NCBI GenBank assembly: GCA_032717465.1 | Contig: CM064713.1 | Coordinates: forward strand, 258,501 to 322,500 | Direction: 5' to 3' | Source of the DNA: Coenobita brevimanus | Lineage: Eukaryota; Arthropoda; Malacostraca; Decapoda; Coenobitidae | DNA length: 64,000 bases | Part shown: piece by piece, positions 25,501 through 33,507 of the stretch | Numbering within the stretch: the stretch's first letter is position 1 | Layout: each line of letters begins with the position of its first letter | Translations under genes and position numbers: made by a program | Notes under the pieces: model-generated | Databases searched by the model: none | What the model was told of the DNA's origin: nothing | The model's input: the letters and a program-made list of their open reading frames with translations, nothing else

Positions 25501-25635
25501 AATACAGGGCGATACCCACGAGACGGCCTCAGCACCCTGAACTACACCGTGACCACCACCCGCCTGCCCCTCTACACACACCTCCTGGCTCACATAGGCG
25601 CCAGCACTGACCCCACTGGAGATATTGTACACTGA
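8038..25635 (+). CDS. Beta-1,4-galactosyltransferase family protein (six coding exons, 368 aa)
   Basis: A Golgi type II glycosyltransferase expected to transfer Gal (or GalNAc) from a UDP-sugar to a terminal GlcNAc. Exons 8038-8338, 12816-12970, 15323-15404, 21779-21962, 23314-23544 and 25482-25635 have GT/AG borders and matching phases (1,0,1,2,2). Residues 1-22 are a basic cytoplasmic tail and about 23-40 the signal anchor. A stem follows with GCPATPPG. The catalytic domain has GGRWWPEEC (126-134), VIVPYRDR (142-149), HPFLQRQQLNYSIYFVEQAG (161-180), FNRARLLNVGF (184-194), metal-binding DVD (210-212), PYNTYFGG (247-254), WGWGGEDDD (274-282), MIRH with metal ligands M306 and H309, and DGLSTLNY (332-339). 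Disulphide-type cysteines 134, 204 and 224 are kept. Tyr251 aligns with the residue favouring UDP-Gal in vertebrate beta4GalT1. The start is the first ATG after a frame stop at 7954. No defect is seen. Confidence 0.92.
8346..8433. repeat. (CT)n and (CA)n microsatellites just inside intron 1
   Basis: A (CT)n run starts about eight bases after the exon 1 donor, followed by a short spacer and a (CA)n run of about 40 bp. Confidence 0.95.
8940..9640. repeat. (GTT/GTG)n trinucleotide-like array
   Basis: About 700 bp of interspersed GTT, GTG and GAT triplets. Long Val/Cys/Gly-rich or Thr-rich frames through it come from composition only. It directly abuts the dispersed repeat at 9640. Confidence 0.9.
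9640..9835 (-). mobile_element. Dispersed repeat with triplet tail, copy 1
   Basis: The complement matches 23775-23990 over about 190 bp, with shared segments such as the complements of GGTTCATCTGAAACG and GGACTGCAGG. In both copies the same end is joined to a triplet array ((GTT)n here, (CTA)n there). This is typical of a short retroposon with a simple-repeat tail. Confidence 0.65.
9930..12719 (+). pseudogene. RTE endonuclease-reverse transcriptase polyprotein, frameshifted
   Basis: The endonuclease (10005-10500) has IGDMNGKVG (10158-10184) and an intact catalytic SDH (10464-10472). The RT (11220-12150) has KAPGIDGVCGEMLKHG, GFRKGRGCVDQIF, AFMDLEKAYDRVDR, LKQGCVMSPWLFNLYMD and FADD (11940-11951). 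The C-terminus has LRWFGHVERMEGERLTKRVY and ends at TGA 12717-12719. Defects: a TAG at 9981 (also in copy 2), an extra AG near 10850 that shifts frame, and a second shift near 11725. Compared with intact RTE proteins the rest is nearly complete, so insertion is moderately recent. Confidence 0.85.
9930..12745 (+). mobile_element. RTE-type non-LTR retrotransposon, copy 1 (5'-truncated)
   Basis: The 5' end starts inside the endonuclease compared with copy 2 (35275), and the 3' end has an ATAG/GATA repeat tail (12732-12747). It carries an apurinic endonuclease and RT in one former reading frame. It lies sense in intron 1 of the galactosyltransferase gene, with its tail about 70 bp before the exon 2 acceptor. 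Three copies of this family are in the window: this one, 35275-36705, and a 3' fragment at 25641-25868. Confidence 0.9.
12816..12970 (+). CDS. B4GALT-family exon 2
   Basis: Acceptor TTTCCACAG, donor CAG/GTATGT. It encodes residues 101-152 with AGGRWWPEECEARWR and VIVPYRDRQHQ, the first strand and nucleotide-binding region of the catalytic domain. It enters with two bases of a split Leu codon and leaves in phase 0. Confidence 0.92.
13070..13333 (+). mobile_element. SINE family B, copy 2, with poly(A) tail
   Basis: The body matches the complement of 7330-7560. It lacks the tRNA head (5'-truncated) and ends in a run of about 13 A at 13321-13333. It lies in intron 2. Confidence 0.7.
13500..14590 (+). 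other. Unassigned transcript-like block in intron 2 with orphan frames
   Basis: A complex stretch less AT-rich than its surroundings. It contains overlapping frames 13846-14250 and 13907-14356 (134 and 149 codons) and then AATAAAAAAAATAATAAA near 14568-14585. The 149-codon frame shows no domain I can recognise, and neither frame is clearly favoured by composition. It could be a retroposed mRNA, a decayed element or non-coding DNA. Confidence 0.2.
15323..15404 (+). CDS. B4GALT-family exon 3
   Basis: Acceptor CCCTCACAG, donor GCGG/GTGAGG. 27 codons plus one base encode the HMHPFLQRQQLNYSIYFVEQ segment typical of B4GALT1-6, including a possible N-glycosylation sequon NYS (170-172). The split Gly codon G+GC joins exon 4. 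Confidence 0.93.
15556..15616. repeat. (GA)n microsatellite, intron 3
   Basis: About 60 bp of GA dinucleotides with one interruption, 150 bp after the exon 3 donor. Confidence 0.95.
15868..16258 (+). mobile_element. tRNA-derived SINE, family A, copy 1 (~390 bp)
   Basis: A pol III A box TGGTACAGTGGTA (15878-15890) and B box GGTTCGCACC (15922-15931) form a tRNA-like head. A 300-bp body follows, ending at CTCAAACGGCTGATGAG. The full length recurs inverted at 27849-28239. Not a functional tRNA: there is no credible cloverleaf 3' half beyond the B arm. Confidence 0.85.
16300..16505 (-). mobile_element. SINE family B, copy 3
   Basis: Matches 7340-7550 in the same orientation, including TAAGGCCCAG(C/T)AGTCCTC and the CATGCC/CATGTC segment. 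The tRNA head is missing. Confidence 0.6.
16511..16592. repeat. (CA)n microsatellite
   Basis: About 80 bp of CA with two TA interruptions. Confidence 0.95.
16655..17735 (+). repeat. Left arm of a 3-kb inverted repeat
   Basis: This 1.08-kb stretch is similar, in reverse complement, to 18548-19632 over its whole length. Checkpoints in matching order: TTCGGTCGCTAGGACGAACC (16792-16811), GTGAACCTGACA, CCTGGGAGACAGGAGGAGGG, AAACGTTATG, CATCATGGATGACGACTG and TGTATTGCACCGGTGTAA. The arms look about 70-75 percent identical with small gaps. No transposase frame is visible. Confidence 0.75.
17736..18547. other. Spacer of the 3-kb inverted repeat
   Basis: About 810 bp of unique-looking sequence between the arms. 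A minus-strand frame of 116 codons (18330-17980) has no recognisable motif. Nothing else is supported here. Confidence 0.5.
18548..19632 (-). repeat. Right arm of a 3-kb inverted repeat
   Basis: Inverted counterpart of 16655-17735. Outer ends are near GTACAGCTGCAGACATA (complement) on this side and GTACAGTTGCGGACATA on the other, beyond which similarity stops. Confidence 0.75.
19672..19748. repeat. Short inverted repeat (ATTACCTTTGGAGA)
   Basis: AATTACCTTTGGAGAAGCC and its near-perfect complement GGCTCTCCAAAGGTAAAT are separated by about 40 bases. This could be a small MITE or a stem-loop. Confidence 0.5.
20225..20600 (-). mobile_element. Penelope-like element fragment with hammerhead-like core
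   Basis: On the minus strand, 20407-20366 reads TCCA-CTGAAGA-T-GACAT-loop-ATGTC-GAAA-C-GTC-TGGA. That order matches a hammerhead ribozyme with stem I (TCCA/TGGA), a CUGANGA box, stem II (GACAT/ATGTC), GAAA and a minimal stem III. Such motifs mark the terminal repeats of Penelope-like retroelements. About 40-bp related direct repeats flank the fragment (20197-20235 and 20552-20605). No RT or GIY-YIG frame remains. Confidence 0.45.
20600..20970 (-). pseudogene. hAT transposase C-terminal dimerisation domain relic
   Basis: The frame 20960-20763 (minus) contains SSAAAERLFAIGKDDLKPKR and AGLSDDHFEMLVFL. This is the conserved hAT-family tail in which ERLF...P.R..L....E.L.FL forms the dimer interface. 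Only this domain is seen; the RNase H-like catalytic core is missing. It is a fragment of a dead DNA transposon. Confidence 0.65.
20971..21778. other. Intron 3, no feature resolved
   Basis: AT-rich sequence with no supported gene. A short palindrome GTGTGGAAAAATATTCCACAC occurs near 21476-21500. Confidence 0.5.
21779..21962 (+). CDS. B4GALT-family exon 4: donor-binding FNRA and DVD motifs
   Basis: Acceptor CCCCCAG, donor ACAA/GTCAGT. 60 full codons encode SDLFNRARLLNVGF, WDCYAFHDVDMLPEND and YHCSPQPRHLAVA. The first Asp of DVD and its partner bind the metal-UDP-sugar. It enters in phase 1 and leaves in phase 2, giving Lys with exon 5. Confidence 0.95.
21963..22943. other. Intron 4, left part, no feature resolved
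   Basis: AT- and A-rich sequence with only short frames on both strands. Nothing is supported. Confidence 0.5.
22944..23190 (+). mobile_element. tRNA-derived SINE, family C
   Basis: A box TGGTACATTGGTTAGCAC (22952-22969) and B box GAACTCGATTCTC (22995-23007). A body follows with GTTCACCCACCCATACAACT, ending in a TATTATTAT tail. It lies in intron 4, 120 bp before exon 5. Confidence 0.65.
23314..23544 (+). CDS. B4GALT-family exon 5: donor gate, catalytic WGWGGEDDD, metal site
   Basis: Acceptor ACCCTACAG, donor CTCAG/GTAGCG. 76 full codons. LPYNTYFGGACLM carries the gating Tyr (residue 251). YWGWGGEDDDMWRRI holds the catalytic acidic residues, and ARYTMIRHRPQPVNE gives the metal ligands Met306 and His309. 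It is the most conserved exon and strongly GC-rich relative to its flanks. Confidence 0.96.
23775..24005 (+). mobile_element. Dispersed repeat with triplet tail, copy 2
   Basis: About 190 bp similar to the complement of 9640-9835, with shared GTTCATGTGAAACGCGAACTC-type segments (complement). It ends in (CTA)n at about 23970-24003. Confidence 0.65.
24225..24450. repeat. ~16-bp minisatellite (GTGGTATGTGAGGTA type)
   Basis: About 13 degenerate units with GTGGTATGTGAGG cores. Confidence 0.75.
24451..24830. other. Intron 5, no feature resolved
   Basis: AT-rich sequence with no supported gene or repeat. Confidence 0.5.
24840..25481. repeat. Degenerate ~65-75-bp repeats ending at the exon 6 acceptor
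   Basis: Units of the type CTAGCTCAGTATTGTCCTCC plus AATAAA and CTTCATTCTT segments recur about eight times. The last unit, GCAGCTCAGTACTGTCCTCTTGCAG, supplies the splice acceptor of exon 6. Earlier units carry similar acceptor-like CTAG and CCAG sites. Confidence 0.65.
25482..25635 (+). CDS. B4GALT-family exon 6 (C-terminus and stop)
   Basis: Acceptor CTCTTGCAG. It encodes RYRLLKRNTGRYPRDGLSTL and NYTVTTTRLPLYTHLLAHIG, aligning with the family's closing strand, then a short tail ending VH and TGA (25633-25635). N338 in NYT is a possible glycosylation site. Confidence 0.93.
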
Positions 25636-25640
25636 GACTC

Positions 25641-25868
25641 GTGGAGGGTGGTAATCTAGCTAGGAGGGTGTATGTGAGTGAGGTGGATGGGAGGAGAGGG
25701 AGGGGGAGACCGAGGATGAGATGGAGGGATGGAGTATAGAGGTACAGTATATGAGGAGGGTGTGAGCTCGGGGTAGGGCAGCGAAATTGGAGGGAACAGG
25801 GCGACATGGAGGCGATTTGTCTGTGGTCACCCCTTACGGGATTAAGGCGTCCGGCTATAGATAGAGAT
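25641..25868 (+). mobile_element. RTE 3' end fragment in the B4GALT 3' UTR
   Basis: Matches the last 220 bp of RTE copy 1 (12520-12745), including GAGACCGAGGATGAGATGGA, the GGGATTGAGGCGTC-type end and an ATAGATAGAG tail. It begins about six bases after the galactosyltransferase stop, so it is probably transcribed in that 3' UTR. Confidence 0.85.
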
Positions 25869-25878
25869 TCGTATTATG

Positions 25879-26101
25879 AGTGGCACTGGAGACTTCACAG
25901 CATCATTTTCTTAGCGATTTATTTTGCTTGGAGGCTCATTTGTCTGCGATTTAATACAAGCTAGCAGTCTCTGAGATGCAGTATATATTGTACCAATATC
26001 TATATAGTTTGCAGCATTCACGTAAAAGAGGGTACTGAGGCGTAACATGCAGAATAGATCACTTAGGAATACTGTAAGTGTCACGAAGTCTCCAGTCACT
26101 T
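25879..26101. mobile_element. MITE-like element, copy 1
   Basis: Imperfect terminal inverted repeats AGTGGCACTGGAGACTTC and AGTGACTGGAGACTTC (complement) surround about 190 bp containing TTAGCGATTTATTTTGC. Related copies are at 33508-33801 and 61816-61992. Confidence 0.65.
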
Positions 26102-26449
26102 ACAATACGCCCCTGACACTATAAGGACATTAATACGAAGGGACAAAATAATTTAGGGAGATGAACAAGAAAAAAGTGAAGAAAAGTGAGAAAGTTATAG
26201 CATGAAAAAAAAAGACAAGGGAAAAAAAAGAAAAAGAAAAAACAGTTTCGAAGACAAAGCCGTCCATCGCAAGAGCGGACTTCCTGGATTGACGATGGAG
26301 CCAAGCTGCAGCAATAACAACAACAACAACTCCCATATTCCACCTTGGTGCAGTCGAAAAGAAAAAATAATAACAGCCAGGACGATCGCAGATGAAAAAA
26401 TGCCCGATTATTTCAACTTACTTTGGTTAACCTGCTTGCATGTGACAGA

Positions 26450-27560
26450 TCCTCGTACGTGTTGTTCTTCTGTGCATACTCAGATGAATATAAATCAAGA
26501 TTCCTGGGACTTCCCAAGGTATGCTGACCATTTTGGATACCATGGGACCCCCCCCCCCCGGCAATACTTTTTTGATCGACTGTACAGTGACTTTGCTGAC
26601 CCTGTATACAAACCCACAGTGACTGCACCCTGAATCACATTGACTCTGGAAATGAGACAAGCACCTCCAGAGTTATCCAGTTGCATACACGAAAAAAGTA
26701 AAGTTTTGCGTTAGAGAACTGGATAGAAAAGGGAGAGCGTGTAGTTAGACTGGTAATGCATGACCGCTGTAACAGGCTGTAATGGGGAAGAATGCAAGCA
26801 GTCTATAAAAAAAAAAGTGACCACTAAAGCAAGGACATTAATAAGAAAGCGTTGCAACACTGGATAAGAAGGAAAGACTGAAGTGAGTCATGTGACGGAA
26901 GGAATTGAGATGAAAAGCCATTTACTCTGCCTTGCTTAGGAGTGCGATATGTGATGGGCCGAAACTTCTCCGTCCCAACCCATCTACACGAGGAATATTA
27001 AGTCCCTGTTCCAATGGAAAATGAACTGTACTGGGTTAAATAAAGCACTGGGTCGATTCAGCACAAAGAACGCCCCAGTAGCTAATTTGGAAATGATAGT
27101 GTTATGTTTGCAAGATAATGGAATGGTGGAGGTGATGATATGAATGTTAATCTTGGTGAACCTGAGCACTGGCTTACTTAGACAACTCTGTATATTGACC
27201 TTAGTGAACCTGGACATGGATTTTAGTAACCCTGTACACATTACGCAGACCCTGCACACTGCCTTGAACACTGGGCACTAACGTTGCTGGCCCTGTGTAA
27301 TACATACTGCATGATCCTGAACATTGTACACTGATCTCTGACCTCGTACGCTGTACACTGACCTTAATGGTCTCGTACATCGTACACTGATGGTGGTTAT
27401 CTTATAATAAAGACTCTGTGACCTTTACACTGACCGTGATTGCCTCCTACACTGACCTCAGTGACTTCACACACTAACCTTGTATACCGATCTCCGTGCT
27501 TTCAACTGTTGAACTGGCCTTGGTGACTTCATGCACAGAGTTCCGCCACAGGCTACCACA
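26450..27560. repeat. Degenerate ~27-30-bp minisatellite (CACTGACCTTAGTGACC type)
   Basis: Many weak repeats of TGACCTTGGTGACCTCGTACAC flavour, best between 27150 and 27500, some around 26520-26640. No gene is supported. Confidence 0.45.
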
Positions 27561-27784
27561 CCTCGTGTCCTGCATCTCTGTTAACAAAGGATTCTTATAC
27601 CTTTTCATAAAACGTCCGGGAAATATACTGTTGCCTTCTTTATCTGTAAGTACGAAGACAATTAGCAGAATATTACTATTGAAATAAAGCTAAAAAGTTA
27701 AAAACTATAAAGTACCCTAAATAAAGACAAATTAATTTTTTAGCTTTTACATTGCCAGAATAGCAACTCATGGTCCCCTCCATA

Positions 27785-27788
<4 letters not shown>

Positions 27789-27847
<59 letters not shown>
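27789..27847. repeat. (TA)n microsatellite
   Basis: About 59 bp of TA. Confidence 0.95.
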
Positions 27848-28357
<510 letters not shown>

Positions 28358-29524
28358 GTTGTGAAGATAATACTGTAACGAAGAGCATGAGCAGAAACAC
28401 AGATTACCGATACGTGACATGACACTGACCAGTCGGGTACTAAAGAAAAGAATTTATGCACTGGAAGAGAATCCTGAGCAGCATGGGACACCTTCAATAG
28501 TGAGATGAAAAGAATGGTGGCTGAGCAGGGAGCTGTAGGTGAATGTAAATGATCAGTACAGAGCTCATAAAAACAAGCTCTTGAGAGTTGCTGATGCAGC
28601 GTGTGGAAGGACAAGAGGTCCACCAAGATGTAACGTAACGTAGTGGTGGGATGTGGGTGTGGAAGCCACAGGTAAAGAAAAAAGGAGCCATTTCCGGGAA
28701 TAAAAAAGATGTGGTAACAGAGAGGAATACTTGGCTGCCAAGCACCGGGCCAGAAAGGAGATATGCAGGGCAAAGTCTAAGTCTCAGAGACTTTTACTGG
28801 ACAGCCTAGATTTTACTGAAAGGAGGAATATAGTATAAAAGGTGGCTAAACAGTTGACTAGAGAAAACGAGGACATCATAGATAAGCAGTGTGTAAAGAA
28901 TGATGAAGGAGTGATGGTGGATTGTAACGATATTAAGAATGCTCGGGGAGACAATTGCAACCGGTTGCTGAATGACGAGTTTGACTGGAACAGAGAAGGT
29001 TTGGAGACGGCAGATCCAACGTTTGGTTGATGGTCATTGCCTGATCAGGGAAATCGACAAAATGCAGTCGGGGAAGGCGGCAGGGTTGTCTGGACTGACT
29101 AACGAGATGTTGAAGGGCTCAGGAGTGGGGAAGACGGCAGGTGTGTCTGGGATGACTAGTGAGATACTGAAGGTCTCAGGAGATATAAGAGTGGATTTAT
29201 TACTGATTTGATAAATCCTGTTGAATAGGAGCGTTGTTCCAGATGATTGTCTGACGACCGTGACTGTATATGTGTATAAGGGGAAGGGTGATGCCCTGGA
29301 TAGAGGAGATTATAGAGGCAAAAAACTTTTGGACCAGATAAAGAAGGTAATGGAGAGTCCTAGAAGGTACGATAAAGGAAAAAGTAAATATTGATGAATT
29401 GCAGCTTAGGTTTGTGACATGCAAAGGGACCATTGATGCAATATTTATTGATCGACAGCTCCAGGAAAAATATGTAGGAAAGAAAATGGATCTGTACTTT
29501 GTTTTTGTAGATTTGGAGAAGGCC

Positions 29525-30018
29525 CTTGTGGTAGGTGAGGGCGCTCAACATCCACTCACTCGATGTAGTGCTGTTTTGGGTGTCTGTCCTTTCCTATCTT
29601 CCTTCCTTCCTCTTCTTTCTTTTCTTTCCTCTTCCTTCGGCCTAGGGGTGACTTTACTTTCCCTCTTCTGTCTTTCTTTCCTTCATTCTTTCCTCTTCCT
29701 CCTGCCTATGGGTGACTCTACAATGAGTGCCAAGTCAAATGGATTCCTGTACACCAGGAAACCATTTAGGCTACTATGCTGGGTGGTAACCTTATAACCA
29801 AATAATGGTGCCTGGTGGCTTAGTGGGTAATTAAGGTGCTCCAGTCGGATTGAGCCGGTGCAGGTTTAAATCCAAGGGGTGTTTGGGGTTTATTGCTCAC
29901 ATAATGCCACTAAGGGATGAGTAAGGTGGTCACTCTCATCTTAAATGTCAGGACCAACTTGCCTAGTCCCGGGCTCCTACGCTTCTCGTGGAGCGACATA
30001 GGATTGGATGATGATGAT
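29525..30018 (+). mobile_element. 494-bp SINE-like retroposon with 10-bp target duplication
   Basis: The perfect duplication GGAGAAGGCC occurs at 29515-29524 and 30019-30028. The 3' tail is (GAT)n. Pol III-like A box TGGCTTAGTGGGTA (29816-29829) and B box GGTTTAAATCC (29863-29873) lie 290 bp inside, preceded by a CT-rich 5' part. Confidence 0.75.
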
Positions 30019-30100
30019 GGAGAAGGCCTTTGACTGAGTCCCCAGGGAGCTTGGTGAAGTGGGCTATGAAAAAACTTGGTAATAAGGAGTGGCTAGTTAG

Positions 30101-30859
30101 GCCCCAGTCACACTGCAGGTACGACTCATCGCAAACCACCCACGACCTGCAAGTCGTGGGTGGTTTTGGTGAGCTTTACGACCAGTCTTCGTATGTCTCG
30201 GTCTAGCCGCAGGCCACCATGGCGACCAAAAAATCATCGCGAGGTTTTTCGTGCTGCACGAAAAACCTCCCCACGACCACCGATGTCGTGGCACGGAAGT
30301 CGCCCGGTGGGTGGATGGACTGCGTCTGGCCAGCTTACGGACTGTGGCTGGCGCTGATTTTTAAGCGGTGGTTGCCATCCGGACGGAGGCTGGTCTCCGC
30401 CCGCTCTGTGCAGTGGGTGTCCACACATCATCAAGGCAACGACTGGACTGCGGCGGCCGCCGTCCACAAACTTCCTCTCAGGGGCGGTGGTTGAAGTCCA
30501 GCCGCCGTCCAGCCAGCAATTGGTCGAGCAACAGGTGGTTGGCTGGACCGAGGGCAGCAGCTGGCCAATCCGCGGCTTGTGTCAGTCTAGTGGTCATGGT
30601 CTAAACTGCGACAGGATGCGGACCGGCCGCCTTTTGTCGGCGGCCTGCCAACAACCAGCCGGCCACCCATCGGTGTCTTGACCTGTGTGTACCTGGCCAT
30701 GGTCGCCGTTCAGCCGTCCACTGGACGGACGCTGGGCGGACACTGGACAACCACCGGTAGCCGATCGATGGCACGACTGCTCGGAGACCTCCATGGTCGG
30801 GGACAAGTTTCGCGATTTTCAGGTTTGCGACATGTCATACCTGCAGTGTGACTGGGGTT
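30101..30859. mobile_element. Non-autonomous DNA transposon with 20-bp perfect TIRs (~760 bp)
   Basis: CCCCAGTCACACTGCAGGTA (30102-30121) and its exact complement (30838-30857) form terminal repeats that extend imperfectly to about 36 bp. TTAG occurs at both borders (30097-30100 and 30860-30863), and the host RTE reading resumes cleanly after it. The interior is GC-rich, has no transposase, and contains two perfect hairpins at 30135-30164 and 30241-30269. A TTA-type target and G-rich ends would suit PIF/Harbinger, but this is tentative. Confidence 0.8.
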
Positions 30860-31255
30860 TTAGAATGTTTATGGCAATGTACGGAAGTGCTCACACCCCC
30901 GTGAGAGTGAACAGAGGTTTGAGTGATGCGTTTTCTGTGAATTTTGATGTGGTTCAGGGCTCAAGTTTGAGCCCACTATGATGCTTGAGGCTTTCTCACG
31001 CGATTTAAGAAGTGGATTTCGTGGGAGATATTGTGTGCTGATGATTTGGTGTTGACAGTGGAGGATAAGAGAATCGAAGAGGAAAGATTTAGGAAGTGGA
31101 GAGATAGAATGGGGTACAAGGGTTTGAGAGTAAACGCGCATAAAACAAAGCTGATGTTATTTAATTACATTGGTCGTACTGTCAAAGCAGGGGGAGTATA
31201 GCCATGTACAGTGTGCCGCATGGGTGTGGGAAGTAATTCCATTGTGCAGTGCTTG

Positions 31256-31535
31256 TGATTAGTGCAACTATAAAACAACAAAGCAAAAAATACAACAAAA
31301 CAACAGTGTGAAGTGCAACAAAGCTTCACACCGAAGATAAACTTAGTGGAAAGCAATACAATTATTTTTCTGCAGCAGAAGTTCATGAATGCTTCAAAAA
31401 TGTAGTTAAGTTTGGATTTCCTTCTCCTAAAAATGCAAAACATTACATGAATGTGAAGTTTGCATGTATCAGTCGAAACAAGTAAGATACCAGTATACTG
31501 TATATAAAGGACAAGAAGGCACTCAGAGAGCACAT
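31256..31535. other. A-rich stretch, nothing resolved
   Basis: A-rich sequence after the RTE end; no motif recognised. Confidence 0.4.
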
Positions 31536-31710
31536 ACCTCCGTCAGTGCGATTGCAGGATCCTGACCTGGATCCGGATCTGCCCACAAATTTAATCAATT
31601 CTTCCACAAAATTTTATTGAAATTCACTTAGAACTTTTGGAGACATTGTGTGGACAAACAAACACAAAAACACAGGTGAATACATAACCTCCAACTTCGT
31701 CGGCAGAGGT
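31536..31710. mobile_element. Short ACCTCCG-ended MITE-like element (~175 bp)
   Basis: Starts ACCTCCGTCAGTGCG and ends CGTCGGCAGAGGT (inverted). Inside are GATCCTGACCTGGATCCGGATC and GTGTGGACAAACAAACAC. This arrangement is like a short element I recall from several aquatic animal genomes. Confidence 0.6.
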
Positions 31711-32149
31711 AAAGCCTTGGTTCATAACTGAAATCATGTGTCTATATTCAGAATGTATGCTGTAATTTTATCTAATTATAGGTTATGTGTCAATGTGTTG
31801 TGCATATAAATAAGGAAAATTCATGAGTTTTTGGAAGCTGTATTTCCATTAGTTTCAGAGTTTTTGTTATATTGTTTTTTACCTCGAAAACGGTTACCAT
31901 ATTTCCCATTCACCGGTAAAAAAAAAAAAAAAAATCCACATATTCTTTAAAATCTCAGCACTGACTGGTTGTATAATTTTCATTCATATGTCATGTTTTA
32001 GGTTGTTATGTAACCATTGCCATGTGATGTCCAGTTGGTCCATTTGCTTTGAAACAGGATCAGTGAAGCAAAGTTAAGGCAAATTGTTTTTATTTATCCA
32101 GATTAATTATATAATATTTGAAACCAAGCAACAATGTATGGAAGTTGTA

Positions 32150-33125
32150 AAAAAAAAGATAAATAAATTGACTGGATTCATCAGTACAACATTTGATTAT
32201 AAATCCGATAATACCGTTCTCACTTTCTATAATTCCTTAGTACAGCTGCATTTGGAGTATTGAATTCAGTTTTGATCACCGTATTATATATATAAAAAAA
32301 GAATATGGAGAAACTTGAAAGAGTACAGCTAAGGGTGACAAAGATGGTACGTAGATTGAGAAATAAATCATATGAGGAACGTTTAGAAGCCATGAATCTC
32401 TTTACCCTAATTAAATGGAGGTTATGAGGGTATTTTGATTCAAGTATTCAAAATATTATAAGGACACGATAATATGGCAAGTGAAAAATATTTCACAGAC
32501 CATTGCTCAAACTATTCCATGGGTAATGGACATATAATTATTGGCAAACGATTTCAGTTACATGAAGCTAAGCATTTTTCCTTTGAGTTGTATATATATG
32601 GAAGCAATTGTCCTCAAATGTAGTAAACTGTGATACTGTGCTAACCTTTAAAAGTCTCATGGATAAGTATCCGTCGTCTGACCCTCAGCTAAGTATGTTC
32701 GCTCCTGAATAACATACTTCTGTGGTGTAGCCTATGGGAAAGTTTTCCTTTTGGAAGCCTGGAAGATACAACTACTGAACTACATCGATAAATACTGCTG
32801 ACTTAATGTTACTTTCCCTTTCATGTAGTTAGTATAGAGTAAAATTTCCTTTCCCTCTCTTCTATGAAACATCCATGACAGTTTTTCTATGCTGCATGGT
32901 GATCCTTCTCACTATTTCCTGCCGGCTTTGGAGGAAGGGTTTGGCGGGTGGGAAAGGGAACCTTCCTGCTTTTCTATCCTTGTCTTTAGTTAATGGACTA
33001 GTTTTGTTAGTAATAACCTTCTCTATATCAAACAGCCACGAAAAGACCAACGGGTGTGTTGCTGTTTGCTTTCCTTTGTACTTCTTTGTACAGTACGGTA
33101 CCATGTAACTCTCTATTCCGTCTCC
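32150..33125 (+). mobile_element. CR1-like element, copy 2, 3' third only
   Basis: Decayed C-terminal domain: YNSLVQLHLEY, NKSYEERLEAMNLFTL, VFKI and EKYFTD, in the same order as 3114-3400. The CR1 3' UTR (32850-33120) follows, matching 4940-5190. Stops are frequent. 5'-truncated. Confidence 0.75.
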
Positions 33126-33337
33126 TAACATTAGAATAGTTCAGATGTAACACACATAGTCGAACAGGTCGATTCTCCCCAAGTGGATGGAAAGCTGATG
33201 ACAATTAGAGCTGGAGCTCCCATTTCACCAGCCCTTAGGACCTGTTCCTGACCTTCGCCCTTTGCTGAACATTTTCCGTGTTTTCATCAACACAGGGTAG
33301 GCCAGCATACTAACATAAACATGCACACCCACTAAAA

Positions 33338-33347
33338 AATAATAATG

Positions 33348-33387
<40 letters not shown>
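33338..33387. repeat. (AAT)n microsatellite
   Basis: About 50 bp of ATA/AAT triplets. Confidence 0.9.
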
Positions 33388-33389
<2 letters not shown>

Positions 33390-33507
33390 TCGGCACTTTT
33401 AGCATGATAAAATTTGGCACACCGGGCAAGACATCTACCAGTAAACTACTGAGTTATAGTGCCTAGATGGTATCCCTGATCTGTTGAGCCTTAGGTCCGG
33501 ATTCATT

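Larger units (their letters stand above)
28430..31255 (+). mobile_element. Second RTE-type family, decayed copy with two nested insertions
   Basis: RT-linker and RT fragments run in order: EEYLAAKHRARKEI (28720), LNDEFDWNREGLETAD (28960), QSGKAAGLSGLTNEMLKGSG (29060), GKGDALDRGDYRG (29280), LQLRFVTCKGTIDAIF (29395). Then come FVDLEKA (29505), RT again after the first insertion (30028), MAMYGSAHTPVRVNRGLSD after the second (30870), CADDLVL (31038) and a cysteine motif CTVCRMGVGSNSI (31205). Many stops. Two insertions with flanking duplications interrupt it (29525-30018 and 30101-30859). The 5' end is uncertain. Confidence 0.75.

Noticed and set aside
28842..31141. Separate small host genes
   Set aside because: The frames are pieces of one decayed RTE element interrupted by two insertions.
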